Shown here piece after piece: positions 1 to 8,977 of a stretch of 64,000 nt of DNA; position 1 is the stretch's first letter; the number at the start of each line of letters is the position of its first letter. Source of the stretch: Gluconobacter kanchanaburiensis NBRC 103587. GTDB lineage: Bacteria; Pseudomonadota; Alphaproteobacteria; Acetobacterales; Acetobacteraceae. The stretch spans positions 62,001 to 126,000 of the forward strand of contig NZ_BJVA01000004.1 in the NCBI RefSeq assembly GCF_007988905.1, given 5' to 3'. The translations under genes and the position numbers were made by a program. The notes below the pieces were generated by a model. It saw only the letters and a list, made by a program, of their open reading frames with translations. It was not told the DNA's origin and ran no database searches.

Positions 1-3000
1 GCAGCGGCAAGGGACGTCATGAGGATCGGGCGGAAACGCAGATGGCTGGCCTGCCGGATGGCCTCGACGGCCGACAGGCCCTCGCGCTGCGCCACCAGAG
101 CGAAGTCGATCAGCATGATGGCATTTTTCTTGACGATGCCGATCAGCAGGATGACGCCGATCATCGCCATCAGCGAAAACTCTTCTCCGCAGACCTGGAG
201 GGCGAGAATAGCGCCGACGCCTGCGGAAGGCAGCGTCGAAAGGATCGTCAGGGGATGGATCAGGCTTTCATACAGAATGCCCAGCACGATATAGACTGCT
301 GCGAGTGCTGCGAGGATCAGCAGGGCTTCGCTGCCGACCGATTTCTGGAACGCGGCCGCGTTGCCGGCAAATCCGCCGTGAATGTCCGCAGGAGCATGCA
401 GCTTTACCATCGCGGCCTGTACCGCATCAACGGCCGGTCCGAGGGAGACGCCGGGAGCAAGGTTGAAGGAAATGGTCGTGGCGACGGACTGGCCGTCATG
501 GCTGACCGTCAGGGCGGTGTTGGTATTGCGCTGACGGGAGACGACTGAGAGCGGAACCATGGTCGCCATATTCGTGGCAACCGCCGAACCACTTGATGCC
601 GATTTTCCGCCGGCAAGCGCATTCGCTACGGAGTTCTGATAGGACTGTTCGCTCTGGGACAGGGCGGTGACAGCGGTGGTGGCGCGGGCGCGGATGTTGT
701 TCGACGCCGTGCCGCCCGCGGCAGTTCCGCCGGAGATGCTAACCCACATCTGATCCAGCATCGACGGATCCTGCCAGAAACGGGGAGCGGCCTCCATGAC
801 GACGCGGTACTGGTTGAGACTTCCATAGATGATGGATGCGGCACGTTGCCCGAACGCATCATAGAGCGTGTTGGAAATGAGCTGGGGCGTAACGGAGTAG
901 CGCGCCTCGGTGTCGCGGTTGATGGCGATATTGATGCCCTGTCCGCCCTGCTCAACGTTCGAGGTGACATCCATAAGCTCCGGTAGCTTTGACAGCGCTG
1001 CAACGATCTTCGGTGTCCACTCGAACAGTTCTTCGGCGGAGGGAGCCTCCAGTGAATACTGATAGGCCGCGTCACCGGGTCGTGCGCCCATGCGGACACT
1101 GCCCGGTGCCATGAGACGAAGCTGTGCGCCGGGAACGTTGGAGAACCTGCGGGTCAGACGCTGGATGGTGGTGGCCAGATCGTCGCTGCGCTCGGACTTC
1201 GGCTTGAGGGCGACGAACATGTTGGCGGAATTGGCGGACCGTCCTCCCACGCCTCCCATAACGCCTGCGACATCTCTGTCCGACGCCACGGTTTTCATCG
1301 CTCTCACCACGATTTTCTGAAGAGACTGAAACGAAATCGACTGGTCGGCTACCACGCGCCCCATGATCTGCCCGGTGTCCTCGGACGGGAAGAAGCCTTT
1401 CGGCATCTTCACATACAGCACACCTGCGAGAACTAGCGTGGCGGGGAGAGACATGGCGATCAGGAATTGGTGTCCCAGTGCCCAGTCCAGCGATTTTCCA
1501 TATCCTGTCGTGACGCTGCTGATCGTACGTTCCAGAAAACGCCCGGCTTTTTTCCATAGACCCGGGCCGCTGTCGTCCGTGTGTGTCAGGAGCTGAGCAC
1601 TGATCATGGGGGTTAGCGTCAGGGACAGAACCAGCGAGATGCACAGCGTGATGACCATCGTCATCGCGAATTCGTGGAACAGACGTCCCGCGATACCACC
1701 CATTAGCATGATCGGGGCAAAGACTACGATTAGGGAAACGGTGATCGACACGACCGTAAAGGCGACTTCTGTCGTCCCCCGGATTGCTGCCTCCTGACGA
1801 CCGTAACCCATCTCCATGTAGCGGGCGATATTTTCCAGAACCACGATGGCATCGTCGACCACGAAGCCTGTCGAGATCGTCAGGGCCATCAGCGACATGT
1901 TGTCGAGTTGATATCCCATCAGGGACATGGCGCCGAAGGTTCCCACGATTGAGACCGGAACGACGATGGCCGGGATCATGATGGCGGATAGGCTGCGCAG
2001 GAATAGCAGGACCACGGCTACGACGAGTACGACGGCAATGACGAGCGTCTGTTTGGTATCGTCGAGCGAAGCCCGGATGGTCTTGGAGCGGTCGATCAGA
2101 ATCGAAATGTTCGTGTTGCCCGGCAGTGCGGACTGGAGCACGGGGAGACGGCTGCGAATGCCATCGATGGTTTTGATGACATTTGCTCCCGCTTGCGAGA
2201 ACACGGTGCACATGATGGCGCGATTACCGTTGAGGTAGCCTGCCTGACGGAGATCTTCCACGCTGTCATTGACGTCCGCGACATCTGTCAGGCGGATGGG
2301 CTGGTTGTTGCGGTAGGCAATGATCAGGTCGCGGTATTCTTCAGCCTTCGTTGCCTGATCGTTGGTGGAGAGCATCAGACGCTCGCCATTCGCGTCCAGA
2401 AATCCCTTCGGCGTGTGAGCATTGGCGGAAGCTAGGGCAGCGCGCAGATCTTCAAATCCGACGCCATAGCGGAATAGCCGTAACGGATTGATTTCGACGC
2501 GTACCGCCGGCAGCGACGCGCCCCGGATCTCTACATCGCCCACGCCCTGGATCTGGCTGAGCTGGGGGATCAGGATATTGCTGGCGAAGTCGTAAAGTTC
2601 CTGCGGGGTTCGCGTGCCGGATGACAGGGTGAGCGCAAGGATCGGAGGGCCGTTCGAATTGGCCATCATATAAGTCGGATTGCTGCGCAGGGTCGTGGGC
2701 AGATCTTGCCGCGCACCCTGCAACGCTGCTTCCACGTCGCGTGCCGCGCCATTGATGTTCCGCGACAGGTCGAACTGCAGCGTGATGCGCGTCTGGTTGA
2801 CCGTGGATTCCGACGTCATTTCGGTTACGCCGGAAATCGCGCCCAGATGCCGCTCCAGGGGGCCGGCAATCGTGCTTGCGATTTCGGAGGGGGAGCCGCC
2901 GGGCTGGTTCGCGGTCACCATGATGACCGGGAAATCCACGTCGGGCAGATCGGCGACCGGCAGGGTGAAATACCCCATGATGCCGCCGATCACGAGTGCG

Positions 3001-3056
3001 ATGGCCAGCAGCGTCGTACCGACAGGCCTCAGAACGAAGAGGCGGACCAGATTCAC
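1..3056 (-). CDS. mdtC: RND efflux permease, MdtC-like (3' end cut by window edge)
   Basis: Inner-membrane, proton-driven permease subunit of a tripartite multidrug efflux pump. The frame opens at a GTG (MNLVRLFVLRPVGTT) and has no stop before the window edge, so about 1018 residues are visible of a family usually near 1040; only the extreme C-terminus is missing. Visible hallmarks are the first transmembrane helix with the RPVGTTLL motif, and the TM4 proton-relay pair in GFVVDDAIVVLENIARY. The GTG overlaps the stop of the upstream permease gene by 4 bases (GTGA), implying translational coupling. Order adaptor-permease-permease matches mdtABC, in which the two different permeases form a heterotrimer. 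Unusual: a Ser/Ala/Gly-rich insertion of roughly 50 residues around residues 770-830 in the second porter loop. Substrate specificity cannot be read from sequence; no TolC-type outer-membrane factor is in the window. Confidence 0.9.
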   Translation of the reverse strand, partial: MNLVRLFVLRPVGTTLLAIALVIGGIMGYFTLPVADLPDVDFPVIMVTANQPGGSPSEIASTIAGPLERHLGAISGVTEMTSESTVNQTRITLQFDLSRNINGAARDVEAALQGARQDLPTTLRSNPTYMMANSNGPPILALTLSSGTRTPQELYDFASNILIPQLSQIQGVGDVEIRGASLPAVRVEINPLRLFRYGVGFEDLRAALASANAHTPKGFLDANGERLMLSTNDQATKAEEYRDLIIAYRNNQPIRLTDVADVNDSVEDLRQAGYLNGNRAIMCTVFSQAGANVIKTIDGIRSRLPVLQSALPGNTNISILIDRSKTIRASLDDTKQTLVIAVVLVVAVVLLFLRSLSAIMIPAIVVPVSIVGTFGAMSLMGYQLDNMSLMALTISTGFVVDDAIVVLENIARYMEMGYGRQEAAIRGTTEVAFTVVSITVSLIVVFAPIMLMGGIAGRLFHEFAMTMVITLCISLVLSLTLTPMISAQLLTHTDDSGPGLWKKAGRFLERTISSVTTGYGKSLDWALGHQFLIAMSLPATLVLAGVLYVKMPKGFFPSEDTGQIMGRVVADQSISFQSLQKIVVRAMKTVASDRDVAGVMGGVGGRSANSANMFVALKPKSERSDDLATTIQRLTRRFSNVPGAQLRLMAPGSVRMGARPGDAAYQYSLEAPSAEELFEWTPKIVAALSKLPELMDVTSNVEQGGQGINIAINRDTEARYSVTPQLISNTLYDAFGQRAASIIYGSLNQYRVVMEAAPRFWQDPSMLDQMWVSISGGTAAGGTASNNIRARATTAVTALSQSEQSYQNSVANALAGGKSASSGSAVATNMATMVPLSVVSRQRNTNTALTVSHDGQSVATTISFNLAPGVSLGPAVDAVQAAMVKLHAPADIHGGFAGNAAAFQKSVGSEALLILAALAAVYIVLGILYESLIHPLTILSTLPSAGVGAILALQVCGEEFSLMAMIGVILLIGIVKKNAIMLIDFALVAQREGLSAVEAIRQASHLRFRPILMTSLAA

Positions 3057-6000
3057 GGAGCGCCTGTCTGTGATGGAGAGGGCTGACGTGATGTCGATGG
3101 CGTGCTGCCGCGGTGGCGCTTGATGAAGGCACGGGTCTTCGTGCCGAGTTCATCCATAAACAGATAGATGACGGGCGTGGTGAACAGGGTCAGGAGCTGA
3201 GACATCATCAGGCCGAAGACGATGGCCACACCCAGCGGCCGGCGCAGTTCGGAACCGACACCCGTGCCAAGCAGCAGGGGTAGGGCGCCGAACAGGGCGG
3301 CCAGCGTGGTCATCAGGATCGGACGGAAGCGAAGCAGGGCGGCGCGCTTGATGGACTCAAGCGGTGTATGGCCTTCCAGACGTTCGGCTTCGAGCGCGAA
3401 GTCGATCATCATGATCGCGTTCTTCTTCACGATACCGATCAGCAATACGATGCCGATGATGCCCATGATGTCGAGATCCATCCCGAACAGATAGAGACCG
3501 ATCAGCGCACCGATGGCGGCGGAAGGCAGGGTGGAGAGGATTGTGATCGGGTGGATATAGCTCTCATAGAGAATGCCCAGCACGATATAGACTGCGATCA
3601 CAGCCGCCATGACTAGCCAGACCTCGTTCGACAGTGACGAGCGGAAGGCCGCGGCCGTGCCCTGGAAGGCAGTCTGGAACTCGGGCGGCAGGCCGATTTG
3701 CCTTTCCACGCGTTCGATCGCGTTGGTCGCGGTGCCCAGCGAATAGCCATTGGCCACGTTGAACGAGACGGTCGTGGCGGGGAACTGCCCGTAATGGCTG
3801 ATCAGCAGGGGAGAAAGCGCGTGGGTGATCGTAGTTACCTGCGACAGCGGTACGAGACCGGATGTCGGCTGTCGGGTCGGGCCGGATGTGCTGGCACCGG
3901 CTTCGGAGGAAATACCCGGCAGGTAAAGCTGGCTCAGGGATGTCAGATCGGTCTGAAGTTTCGGATCGGCTTCTAGAATGACGCGGTACTGGTTGGACTG
4001 CGTGTAGATCGTGGTGATCTGACGCTGGCCGTAGCTGTCATACAGAAGATTGTCGATCGTCTGCGGCGTGATGGAGTATCGCGCGCCGGTCGGACGGTCG
4101 AGCGAAAGCTGGGCGACCAGTCCCTCGGCCTGAAGATCGGACGTGACATCGGTTAGGGACGGCTCCTTGCGCAGCGCGTCCACGAATTTCGGTACCCAGG
4201 TCTTGAAGGTATCGTAATCCGGGTTTTCCAGCATGAACTGGTACTGCGTGGCGGAAATTGAGGAATCCAGCGACAGATCCTGGATCGGCTGAACATAGAG
4301 TTCGGCACCGGTCACCTGCTGCCCGACGGACGACAGGCGGCGCAGGATCGTCTGAAGGTCGCTCGTCCGTTGTTCACGCGGCTTGAGGTTGATCAGGAAG
4401 CGGCCGACATTCAGCGTCATGTTCTGGCCGTCGATGCCGACGAAGGACGAGATGCTGGCGACGTCCGGATCCTTGAGGATTACGTTTCCAAGGGCGGCCT
4501 GACGATCTTTCATGCCTTCGAAGGAAATCGCTTGCGACATCACGGAAATGCCTTGGATGACGCCGGTATCCTGTGTCGGGAAAAAGCCCTTGGGAATGGT
4601 CCAGGCTAGCACGCCCGTCAGGACGATCGTACCGAGCGTGACCAGAAGGGTCGTGACACGGAAGCGCAGCACCACATCGAGCCAGCGGCCATACCCCGCG
4701 ATCAACGCATTGATGCCGCGTTCGGTGCTGTTGGACAGGCGGCTCCAGACCGTGTTCTTCGCGGACGGCGCATGCGTGTCGGACAGCAGTCGGGCGCACA
4801 TCATCGGCACCAGCGTCAGGGCGACGACGGCGGAAATGATGATAGTGATGGAAAGTGTCATCGCGAATTCATGGAACAGACGCCCGACGACGTCCTTCAT
4901 GAACAGCAGCGGGATCAGCACGGCGATCAGCGAGACCGTCAGCGAGATGATGGTGAAGCCGATTTCGCCTGCACCCTTGAGCGCTGCGCTGTAGCGGTCT
5001 TCACCGGCCTCAACATAACGCGCGATGTTTTCGATCACCACGATGGCGTCATCGACCACGAAGCCGGTCGCGATGGTCAGGGACATCAGCGACAGATTGT
5101 CGAGCGAGAAGCCCAGCAGATACATCGCCGCTAGAGTGCCAATCAGCGATAGCGGAACGGAGAGGCTGGGAATAATCGTCGCCGGAACGTTCCGCAGGAA
5201 CACGAAGATCACGCCCACGACCAGCAGCATGGCGAGGGCCAGTTCGTATTCCACGTCATTGACCGAGGCACGGATCGTCGTGGTGCGGTCGGTCAGCGGC
5301 GTCACGTCGATGCCGGGCGGCAGGTCGAGCTTGAGCTGTGGAAGGACGCGCAGGACGTTGTCCACGACGCCGATGACGTTCGCGCCAGGCTGACGCTGCA
5401 CGTTCAGGATCAACGCGGGCGTGCGGTTGGACCAGGCGGCGAGCTGTGCGTTTTCCGCCCCTTCAACCACCGTCGCAATGTCGCGCACGCGGATCGGACC
5501 GTTGTTCTGATACGCGATCACCTGATTCATGAGCTGTTCGACGGACTGGATCTGACCGTCGATGCGCAGGGACGTGGAGCGCTTGGGGCCGTCGAACGTA
5601 CCGGTCGGGGAATTGACGTTGACCGTGCTGATGATGGTGCGCAGCGTGTCGATCGCGATGCCGTAAGAGGTCAGTTTCGGGATATTGACCTGAATTCGGT
5701 ACGCCTTGCGGTTGCCGCCCGACAGGGTGACGAGACCGACGCCGGAAATCTGGCTGATTTTCTGCTCAAGTCGCGTATTGACGTAGTCTTCGACCTCGGG
5801 AAGCGGCAGCGTTTTTGATGTAATACCGAGCGTCAAGACTGGGGTGTCCGCCGGATTGACCTTCGCGTAGATCGGGGGCGCGGGCAGATCGCTGGGGAGG
5901 AGGGAGGTGGCGTTGTTGATCGCCGCCTGGACTTCCTGTTCCGCCACGTCCATCGACATGTCGAGCCCGAAGCGCAGGGTCACGACTGAGGCCCCGCCCG

Positions 6001-6253
6001 AGGACTGTGACGTCATCTGGTCCAGTCCGGCCATCTGGCCCAGTTGTGTTTCCAGAGGAGCGGTGACGGACGTGCTCATCACGTCCGGGCCAGCGCCCGG
6101 ATAGAATGTCGAGACCGTGATTGTCGGGTATTCGACCTGCGGTAGGGCCGAGACGGCCAGAAAATGATAGCCGAGCAGACCGCTCAGCAGGATGGCGAAC
6201 ATCAGAAGGCTGGTGGCAACCGGGCGCTCGATGAACAGGCGGGACGGATTCAC
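3053..6253 (-). CDS. mdtB: RND efflux permease, MdtB-like
   Basis: Full-length (1066 aa) RND/HAE1 permease, first of two adjacent permeases after the MdtA-like adaptor. It begins MNPSRLFIERPVATSLLMFA, the typical first helix, followed by the porter domain (SALPQVEYPTITV, then PGAGPDVMS) and the TM4 proton-relay Asp pair in GFVVDDAIVVIENIARYVE. Twelve transmembrane helices and two large periplasmic loops are expected for the family. A short Ser/Gly/Thr-rich stretch (SSEAGASTSGPTRQPTSG) lies in the second porter loop, in the same place as a longer insert in the downstream permease. It ends with GTGA, overlapping the start of the mdtC-like gene. The 53-base gap to the adaptor gene upstream suggests one operon. 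Family call is firm; MdtB rather than another heteromeric RND subunit rests on gene order. Confidence 0.9.
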   Translation of the reverse strand: MNPSRLFIERPVATSLLMFAILLSGLLGYHFLAVSALPQVEYPTITVSTFYPGAGPDVMSTSVTAPLETQLGQMAGLDQMTSQSSGGASVVTLRFGLDMSMDVAEQEVQAAINNATSLLPSDLPAPPIYAKVNPADTPVLTLGITSKTLPLPEVEDYVNTRLEQKISQISGVGLVTLSGGNRKAYRIQVNIPKLTSYGIAIDTLRTIISTVNVNSPTGTFDGPKRSTSLRIDGQIQSVEQLMNQVIAYQNNGPIRVRDIATVVEGAENAQLAAWSNRTPALILNVQRQPGANVIGVVDNVLRVLPQLKLDLPPGIDVTPLTDRTTTIRASVNDVEYELALAMLLVVGVIFVFLRNVPATIIPSLSVPLSLIGTLAAMYLLGFSLDNLSLMSLTIATGFVVDDAIVVIENIARYVEAGEDRYSAALKGAGEIGFTIISLTVSLIAVLIPLLFMKDVVGRLFHEFAMTLSITIIISAVVALTLVPMMCARLLSDTHAPSAKNTVWSRLSNSTERGINALIAGYGRWLDVVLRFRVTTLLVTLGTIVLTGVLAWTIPKGFFPTQDTGVIQGISVMSQAISFEGMKDRQAALGNVILKDPDVASISSFVGIDGQNMTLNVGRFLINLKPREQRTSDLQTILRRLSSVGQQVTGAELYVQPIQDLSLDSSISATQYQFMLENPDYDTFKTWVPKFVDALRKEPSLTDVTSDLQAEGLVAQLSLDRPTGARYSITPQTIDNLLYDSYGQRQITTIYTQSNQYRVILEADPKLQTDLTSLSQLYLPGISSEAGASTSGPTRQPTSGLVPLSQVTTITHALSPLLISHYGQFPATTVSFNVANGYSLGTATNAIERVERQIGLPPEFQTAFQGTAAAFRSSLSNEVWLVMAAVIAVYIVLGILYESYIHPITILSTLPSAAIGALIGLYLFGMDLDIMGIIGIVLLIGIVKKNAIMMIDFALEAERLEGHTPLESIKRAALLRFRPILMTTLAALFGALPLLLGTGVGSELRRPLGVAIVFGLMMSQLLTLFTTPVIYLFMDELGTKTRAFIKRHRGSTPSTSRQPSPSQTGAP

Positions 6254-6306
6254 GGTCTTGCTGTTCCCTAATCTTGCTGTTCTGGTCTTGCTGGTCTGGA
6301 TGACGG

Positions 6307-7665
6307 TCAGTGAGTGCCGGTATCGGCGGGCGAGGACGGATCGTTGCCTTTCTGAGGGGCGTCCGAACTCTGCTGTCCGTTGTGGTGGCGGCGGTGCTGA
6401 CCGGCGGTCTGCTGCTCGGCGTCCGAGGTCTGCTTTGCTGCCGAAGATGTGTCGGGAATGGAAACCTTCTGGCCGGGGCGCAGATGGCTCACCCCGTCGG
6501 TTACGACGCGGTCACCAGGATTCAGGCCTTTCTGGATGACGGCGTTCGTACTGTCTGTCGTGCCCACCGTGACAGGAACGACTTCCACTGTCATGTCAGG
6601 CTTGACGCGATAGACGAAGCGTCCGTCCGGACCGGTCTGTAACGCGTTTCCCGGAATGAGCAGGGCGTTGTGGAGCGTTGTGACGAGCAGGTGCGGATTA
6701 ACGAACTGGTTCGGGAAAAGGTGTTCGTCTTCATTGGCGAAAATGCCACGCATCCGGACCGTTCCCGTGGACGTGTCGATCTGGCTGTCGAGGGCCTTGA
6801 CGGTCCCCGTGGCGATTTTGTGTGTATTGTCGCTGTCCCAGGCTTCAACCGTTAGCTCGCCAGACTCACGCAGATGTGTCGCGACCTCGGCAAGCTGGTT
6901 CTGCGGGACGGTGAAAATCACGGAGATGGGCTGCATCTGCGTCAGGATCGTCAGCCCACCCGACTGGCCCGCTGTCACGTAGTTGCCGACGTCAAGTACG
7001 CGGATACCGACACGTCCGTCGACGGGCGCGATGATATGACAGTACATGACGTTGAGTTCGGCGTTATGAACGTTGGCGCGATCGAACTCCACCTGACCTT
7101 CAAGTTGCTGGACAGTGAACTCCTGATCGCGGGCCGTCATGGCGGATGTCGAATTCTGTTTGATCAGGCGCTGGTAACGGGCGTTGTCCACGCGTGCTTT
7201 TTCAAGCTGAGCCATATCGGCAGCCAGGGTTCCGCGGTACTGGGCGAGCGTGGCTTCGTAGGGACGGGGATCAATCAGCTCCAGTTCATCGCCTTTGTGG
7301 GCGTGCTGGCCTTCCTGATAATAGACTGCAGCGATATGCCCGCTGACCCGCGGCGTGATCGTTACGTTCGTGACAGGGACGACGGTGCCGATTTCCTGAA
7401 AGATGACCGGCATGTCTCCCGTATGGGCGGTGGCGACCGCAACAGGCTGAACATTGCTATCCGCCATGTTGCCGCCACGAGCATGTTTGTGGGACGCGCC
7501 GTGAGGGCGGAAAATGGCGAACAGAATCAGAAGAGCAACGACGACAATCAGGATCCACAGGATCCAGCGGCGACGGGAGCGCGCGCGCGGTGTAGCGGGC
7601 GGCGGAGCGGACTGGGCGGTGCTGTTCGTAAGGCGGTCGCTGGAGCCGGCCGTCTGCTGATCCAT
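6307..7665 (-). CDS. mdtA: RND efflux periplasmic adaptor (membrane fusion protein), MdtA-like
   Basis: Periplasmic adaptor (HlyD/RND family, 452 aa) linking the two permeases to an outer-membrane channel. Residues about 33-53 form one hydrophobic anchor (RRWILWILIVVVALLILFAI). Lipoyl/barrel-sandwich halves flank a helical hairpin (VPVTNVTITPRVSGHIAAVY to IIAPVDGRVGIRVLDVGNYV), followed by beta-barrel and membrane-proximal domains (FVYRVKPDMTVEVVPVTVG; GLNPGDRVVTDGVSHLRPGQ). The C-terminal 45 residues are low-complexity, rich in Gln, His, Ser and Thr, and are probably disordered. It is the first gene of the efflux operon; the promoter must lie in 7666-7946. No dedicated TetR, MarR or two-component regulator is adjacent, so control is unknown. 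Confidence 0.9.
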   Translation of the reverse strand: MDQQTAGSSDRLTNSTAQSAPPPATPRARSRRRWILWILIVVVALLILFAIFRPHGASHKHARGGNMADSNVQPVAVATAHTGDMPVIFQEIGTVVPVTNVTITPRVSGHIAAVYYQEGQHAHKGDELELIDPRPYEATLAQYRGTLAADMAQLEKARVDNARYQRLIKQNSTSAMTARDQEFTVQQLEGQVEFDRANVHNAELNVMYCHIIAPVDGRVGIRVLDVGNYVTAGQSGGLTILTQMQPISVIFTVPQNQLAEVATHLRESGELTVEAWDSDNTHKIATGTVKALDSQIDTSTGTVRMRGIFANEDEHLFPNQFVNPHLLVTTLHNALLIPGNALQTGPDGRFVYRVKPDMTVEVVPVTVGTTDSTNAVIQKGLNPGDRVVTDGVSHLRPGQKVSIPDTSSAAKQTSDAEQQTAGQHRRHHNGQQSSDAPQKGNDPSSPADTGTH

Positions 7666-7739
7666 GGTCGTTCTGTCTTTCCCGTATACCGGAGGGCAGT
7701 GCTCTCGGGCGCCGATGCTATGTGTTTTCCGACTTATAC

Positions 7740-7760
7740 GGCAGGACGGCCTGACCTGCC
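7740..7760. promoter_or_regulatory. Inverted repeat upstream of the efflux operon
   Basis: GGCAGG and CCTGCC arms are separated by 9 bases, 75-95 bases upstream of the mdtA-like start. This could be a regulator site or a chance hairpin. Nothing else in the 280-base gap (7666-7946) stands out apart from the EcfG-type promoter described separately. Confidence 0.2.
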
Positions 7761-7880
7761 ATGACGGGACCTTAAATCCTGTTCAGTTTTGAGCCTCGAA
7801 ACCAAAATGAGCCAACACGATACATTTCGTTACCGTTCCGGAGGGCTTGTCTCTTTTCTGTGGCGGGATCATATCGGACT

Positions 7881-7906
7881 GGAACCTGAAACCCCTGTGA
7901 TGCGTT
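7881..7906 (+). promoter_or_regulatory. EcfG-type general stress promoter
   Basis: The sequence GGAAC, 17 bases, CGTT is an exact match to the alphaproteobacterial EcfG (PhyR-NepR-EcfG) consensus of GGAAC-N16/17-CGTT. Its -10 element ends 40 bases before the ATG of the CsbD-like gene. About one exact match is expected by chance in 64 kb on both strands. The support is therefore its placement in front of a gene whose family is classically stress induced (CsbD of Bacillus is a sigma-B gene). Confidence 0.6.
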
Positions 7907-7946
7907 TGATTGCAGATACGGATTTATCGGGACAGAGGAGAATAAC

Positions 7947-8237
7947 ATGGCTGACACAACTGAAACCAAGGTCGAAGGCGTGCTGGATGACGTCAAGGGC
8001 AAGGTCAAGGATGGCATCGGTGGTCTGACTGGCGACGCGAAACTGCAGGCTGAAGGCAAGTTTGACCAGCTTTCCGGCATGGCCCAGCAGAACTTCGCTG
8101 ATCTTTACGATGAAGGTGAGACGAAGCTCGAAGCCGCAACTGCCTTCGTGCAGGACCGACCGCTTATCTCGCTCGTTATTGCCACGGTGGTTGGCATCCT
8201 CGTTGGCGGTCTGGTGTTCGGCCGTAAAAGCTCCTGA
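7947..8237 (+). CDS. CsbD-like stress protein with C-terminal membrane anchor
   Basis: Small protein of 96 aa. Residues 5-55 have the CsbD pattern of charged amphipathic repeats (KVEGVLDDVKGKVKDGIGGL, then AKLQAEGKFDQLSG). The C-terminus carries a hydrophobic segment (PLISLVIATVVGILVGGLVF) ending in GRKSS, resembling the ElaB/YqjD (DUF883) anchor, so the product is probably tethered to the inner membrane. A strong ribosome site (GAGGAG) lies 6 bases before the ATG. An EcfG-type promoter sits just upstream, so induction under general stress is inferred. A strong terminator follows. The molecular function of CsbD proteins is not known. A second, anchor-less CsbD gene lies near 28.3 kb. Confidence 0.85.
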   Translation: MADTTETKVEGVLDDVKGKVKDGIGGLTGDAKLQAEGKFDQLSGMAQQNFADLYDEGETKLEAATAFVQDRPLISLVIATVVGILVGGLVFGRKSS

Positions 8238-8280
8238 CAGACCCAGAGGTCCTTCGACCGCCGGACTGTCTTTGTGCTAG

Positions 8281-8312
8281 AAGCCTTCCGGAGTTATCCG
8301 GGAGGCTTTTTT
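8281..8312 (+). terminator. Rho-independent terminator after the CsbD-like gene
   Basis: An 11-bp stem (AAGCCTTCCGG paired with CCGGGAGGCTT, one G-T pair) with loop AGTTAT is followed by a run of T. The 3' arm contains GGAGG, which also sits at ribosome-site distance (9 bases) from the next ATG at 8315. Confidence 0.8.
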
Positions 8313-8314
8313 GC

Positions 8315-8962
8315 ATGGAATGGTTTTACGAGAATAACGGATGTCAGGCTGGTCCGGTATCGCGTGAAGAAATCCTGCGCCTGATCATGCAACAGCGTAT
8401 CAGGCCGGATACGCTCGTCTGGACGCCCGAATTTGGTGATGTATGGCGCCCCGCCAATGCCGCCGGGCTTGTGTCGCCACTGACCGGGCTTCTGCGTCTG
8501 TCATCAGGCATTTCAGAGCAATGGGCGTGGGTTCTGCTTGCCGGTCCGTGGCTGATCCAGCGCCTTACGCTGCTGATCCTCGACTGGCGGGGCATTCCTG
8601 ATGATGCGCGTGCCGGGACGGTTTCCATTGTCGCGCTTATGTCGCTGGTCCTGTTTTTTACGGCCTTCACGCTGGATCGTAATTCCATTCGTGAAAACGG
8701 GCAGAAGCCTCCAGGATTCTGGTGGTGGCTGTTTTTGCCTGGATATTTCTGGAGACGCCGTCAGGTGGTCGGGCGTGGACTTTCTCTTCTCCTTGTCAGT
8801 CTCGTTTTATTTGCCGTCAATGTGACGGAAAGGATCTACCAGCTCCCGCAGATAGAAAGCGAGATTCAGGCGAGACAGGAACAGAGCCACCCGCAGGTCA
8901 CGCCTCCGGCATCGTCGAAGCCGCAGGTGAACGGGCAGGAAGACGAGCAGGAAAACCTTTGA
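8315..8962 (+). CDS. GYF_2 (DUF4339) domain membrane protein
   Basis: Residues 1-52 form a GYF_2/DUF4339 domain (MEWFYENNGCQAGPVSREEI, then DTLVWTPEFGDVWRPA), a small fold thought to mediate protein contacts and often fused to membrane segments. Three or four hydrophobic helices follow (AWVLLAGPWLIQRLTLLILD; IVALMSLVLFFTAFTL; LSLLLVSLVLFAVNV). The C-terminal 40 residues are Gln/Glu/Pro-rich and probably disordered. The only ribosome-binding sequence lies inside the preceding terminator hairpin, so translation may depend on the transcript that is made. Physiological role is not known; the gene stands alone between csbD and rnhB. Confidence 0.75.
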   Translation: MEWFYENNGCQAGPVSREEILRLIMQQRIRPDTLVWTPEFGDVWRPANAAGLVSPLTGLLRLSSGISEQWAWVLLAGPWLIQRLTLLILDWRGIPDDARAGTVSIVALMSLVLFFTAFTLDRNSIRENGQKPPGFWWWLFLPGYFWRRRQVVGRGLSLLLVSLVLFAVNVTERIYQLPQIESEIQARQEQSHPQVTPPASSKPQVNGQEDEQENL

Positions 8963-8977
8963 CTACCCGCCGGCGGA

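Noticed and set aside
6874..7764. 296-codon plus-strand frame opposite mdtA
   Set aside because: Shadow of the adaptor gene; no domain recognised.
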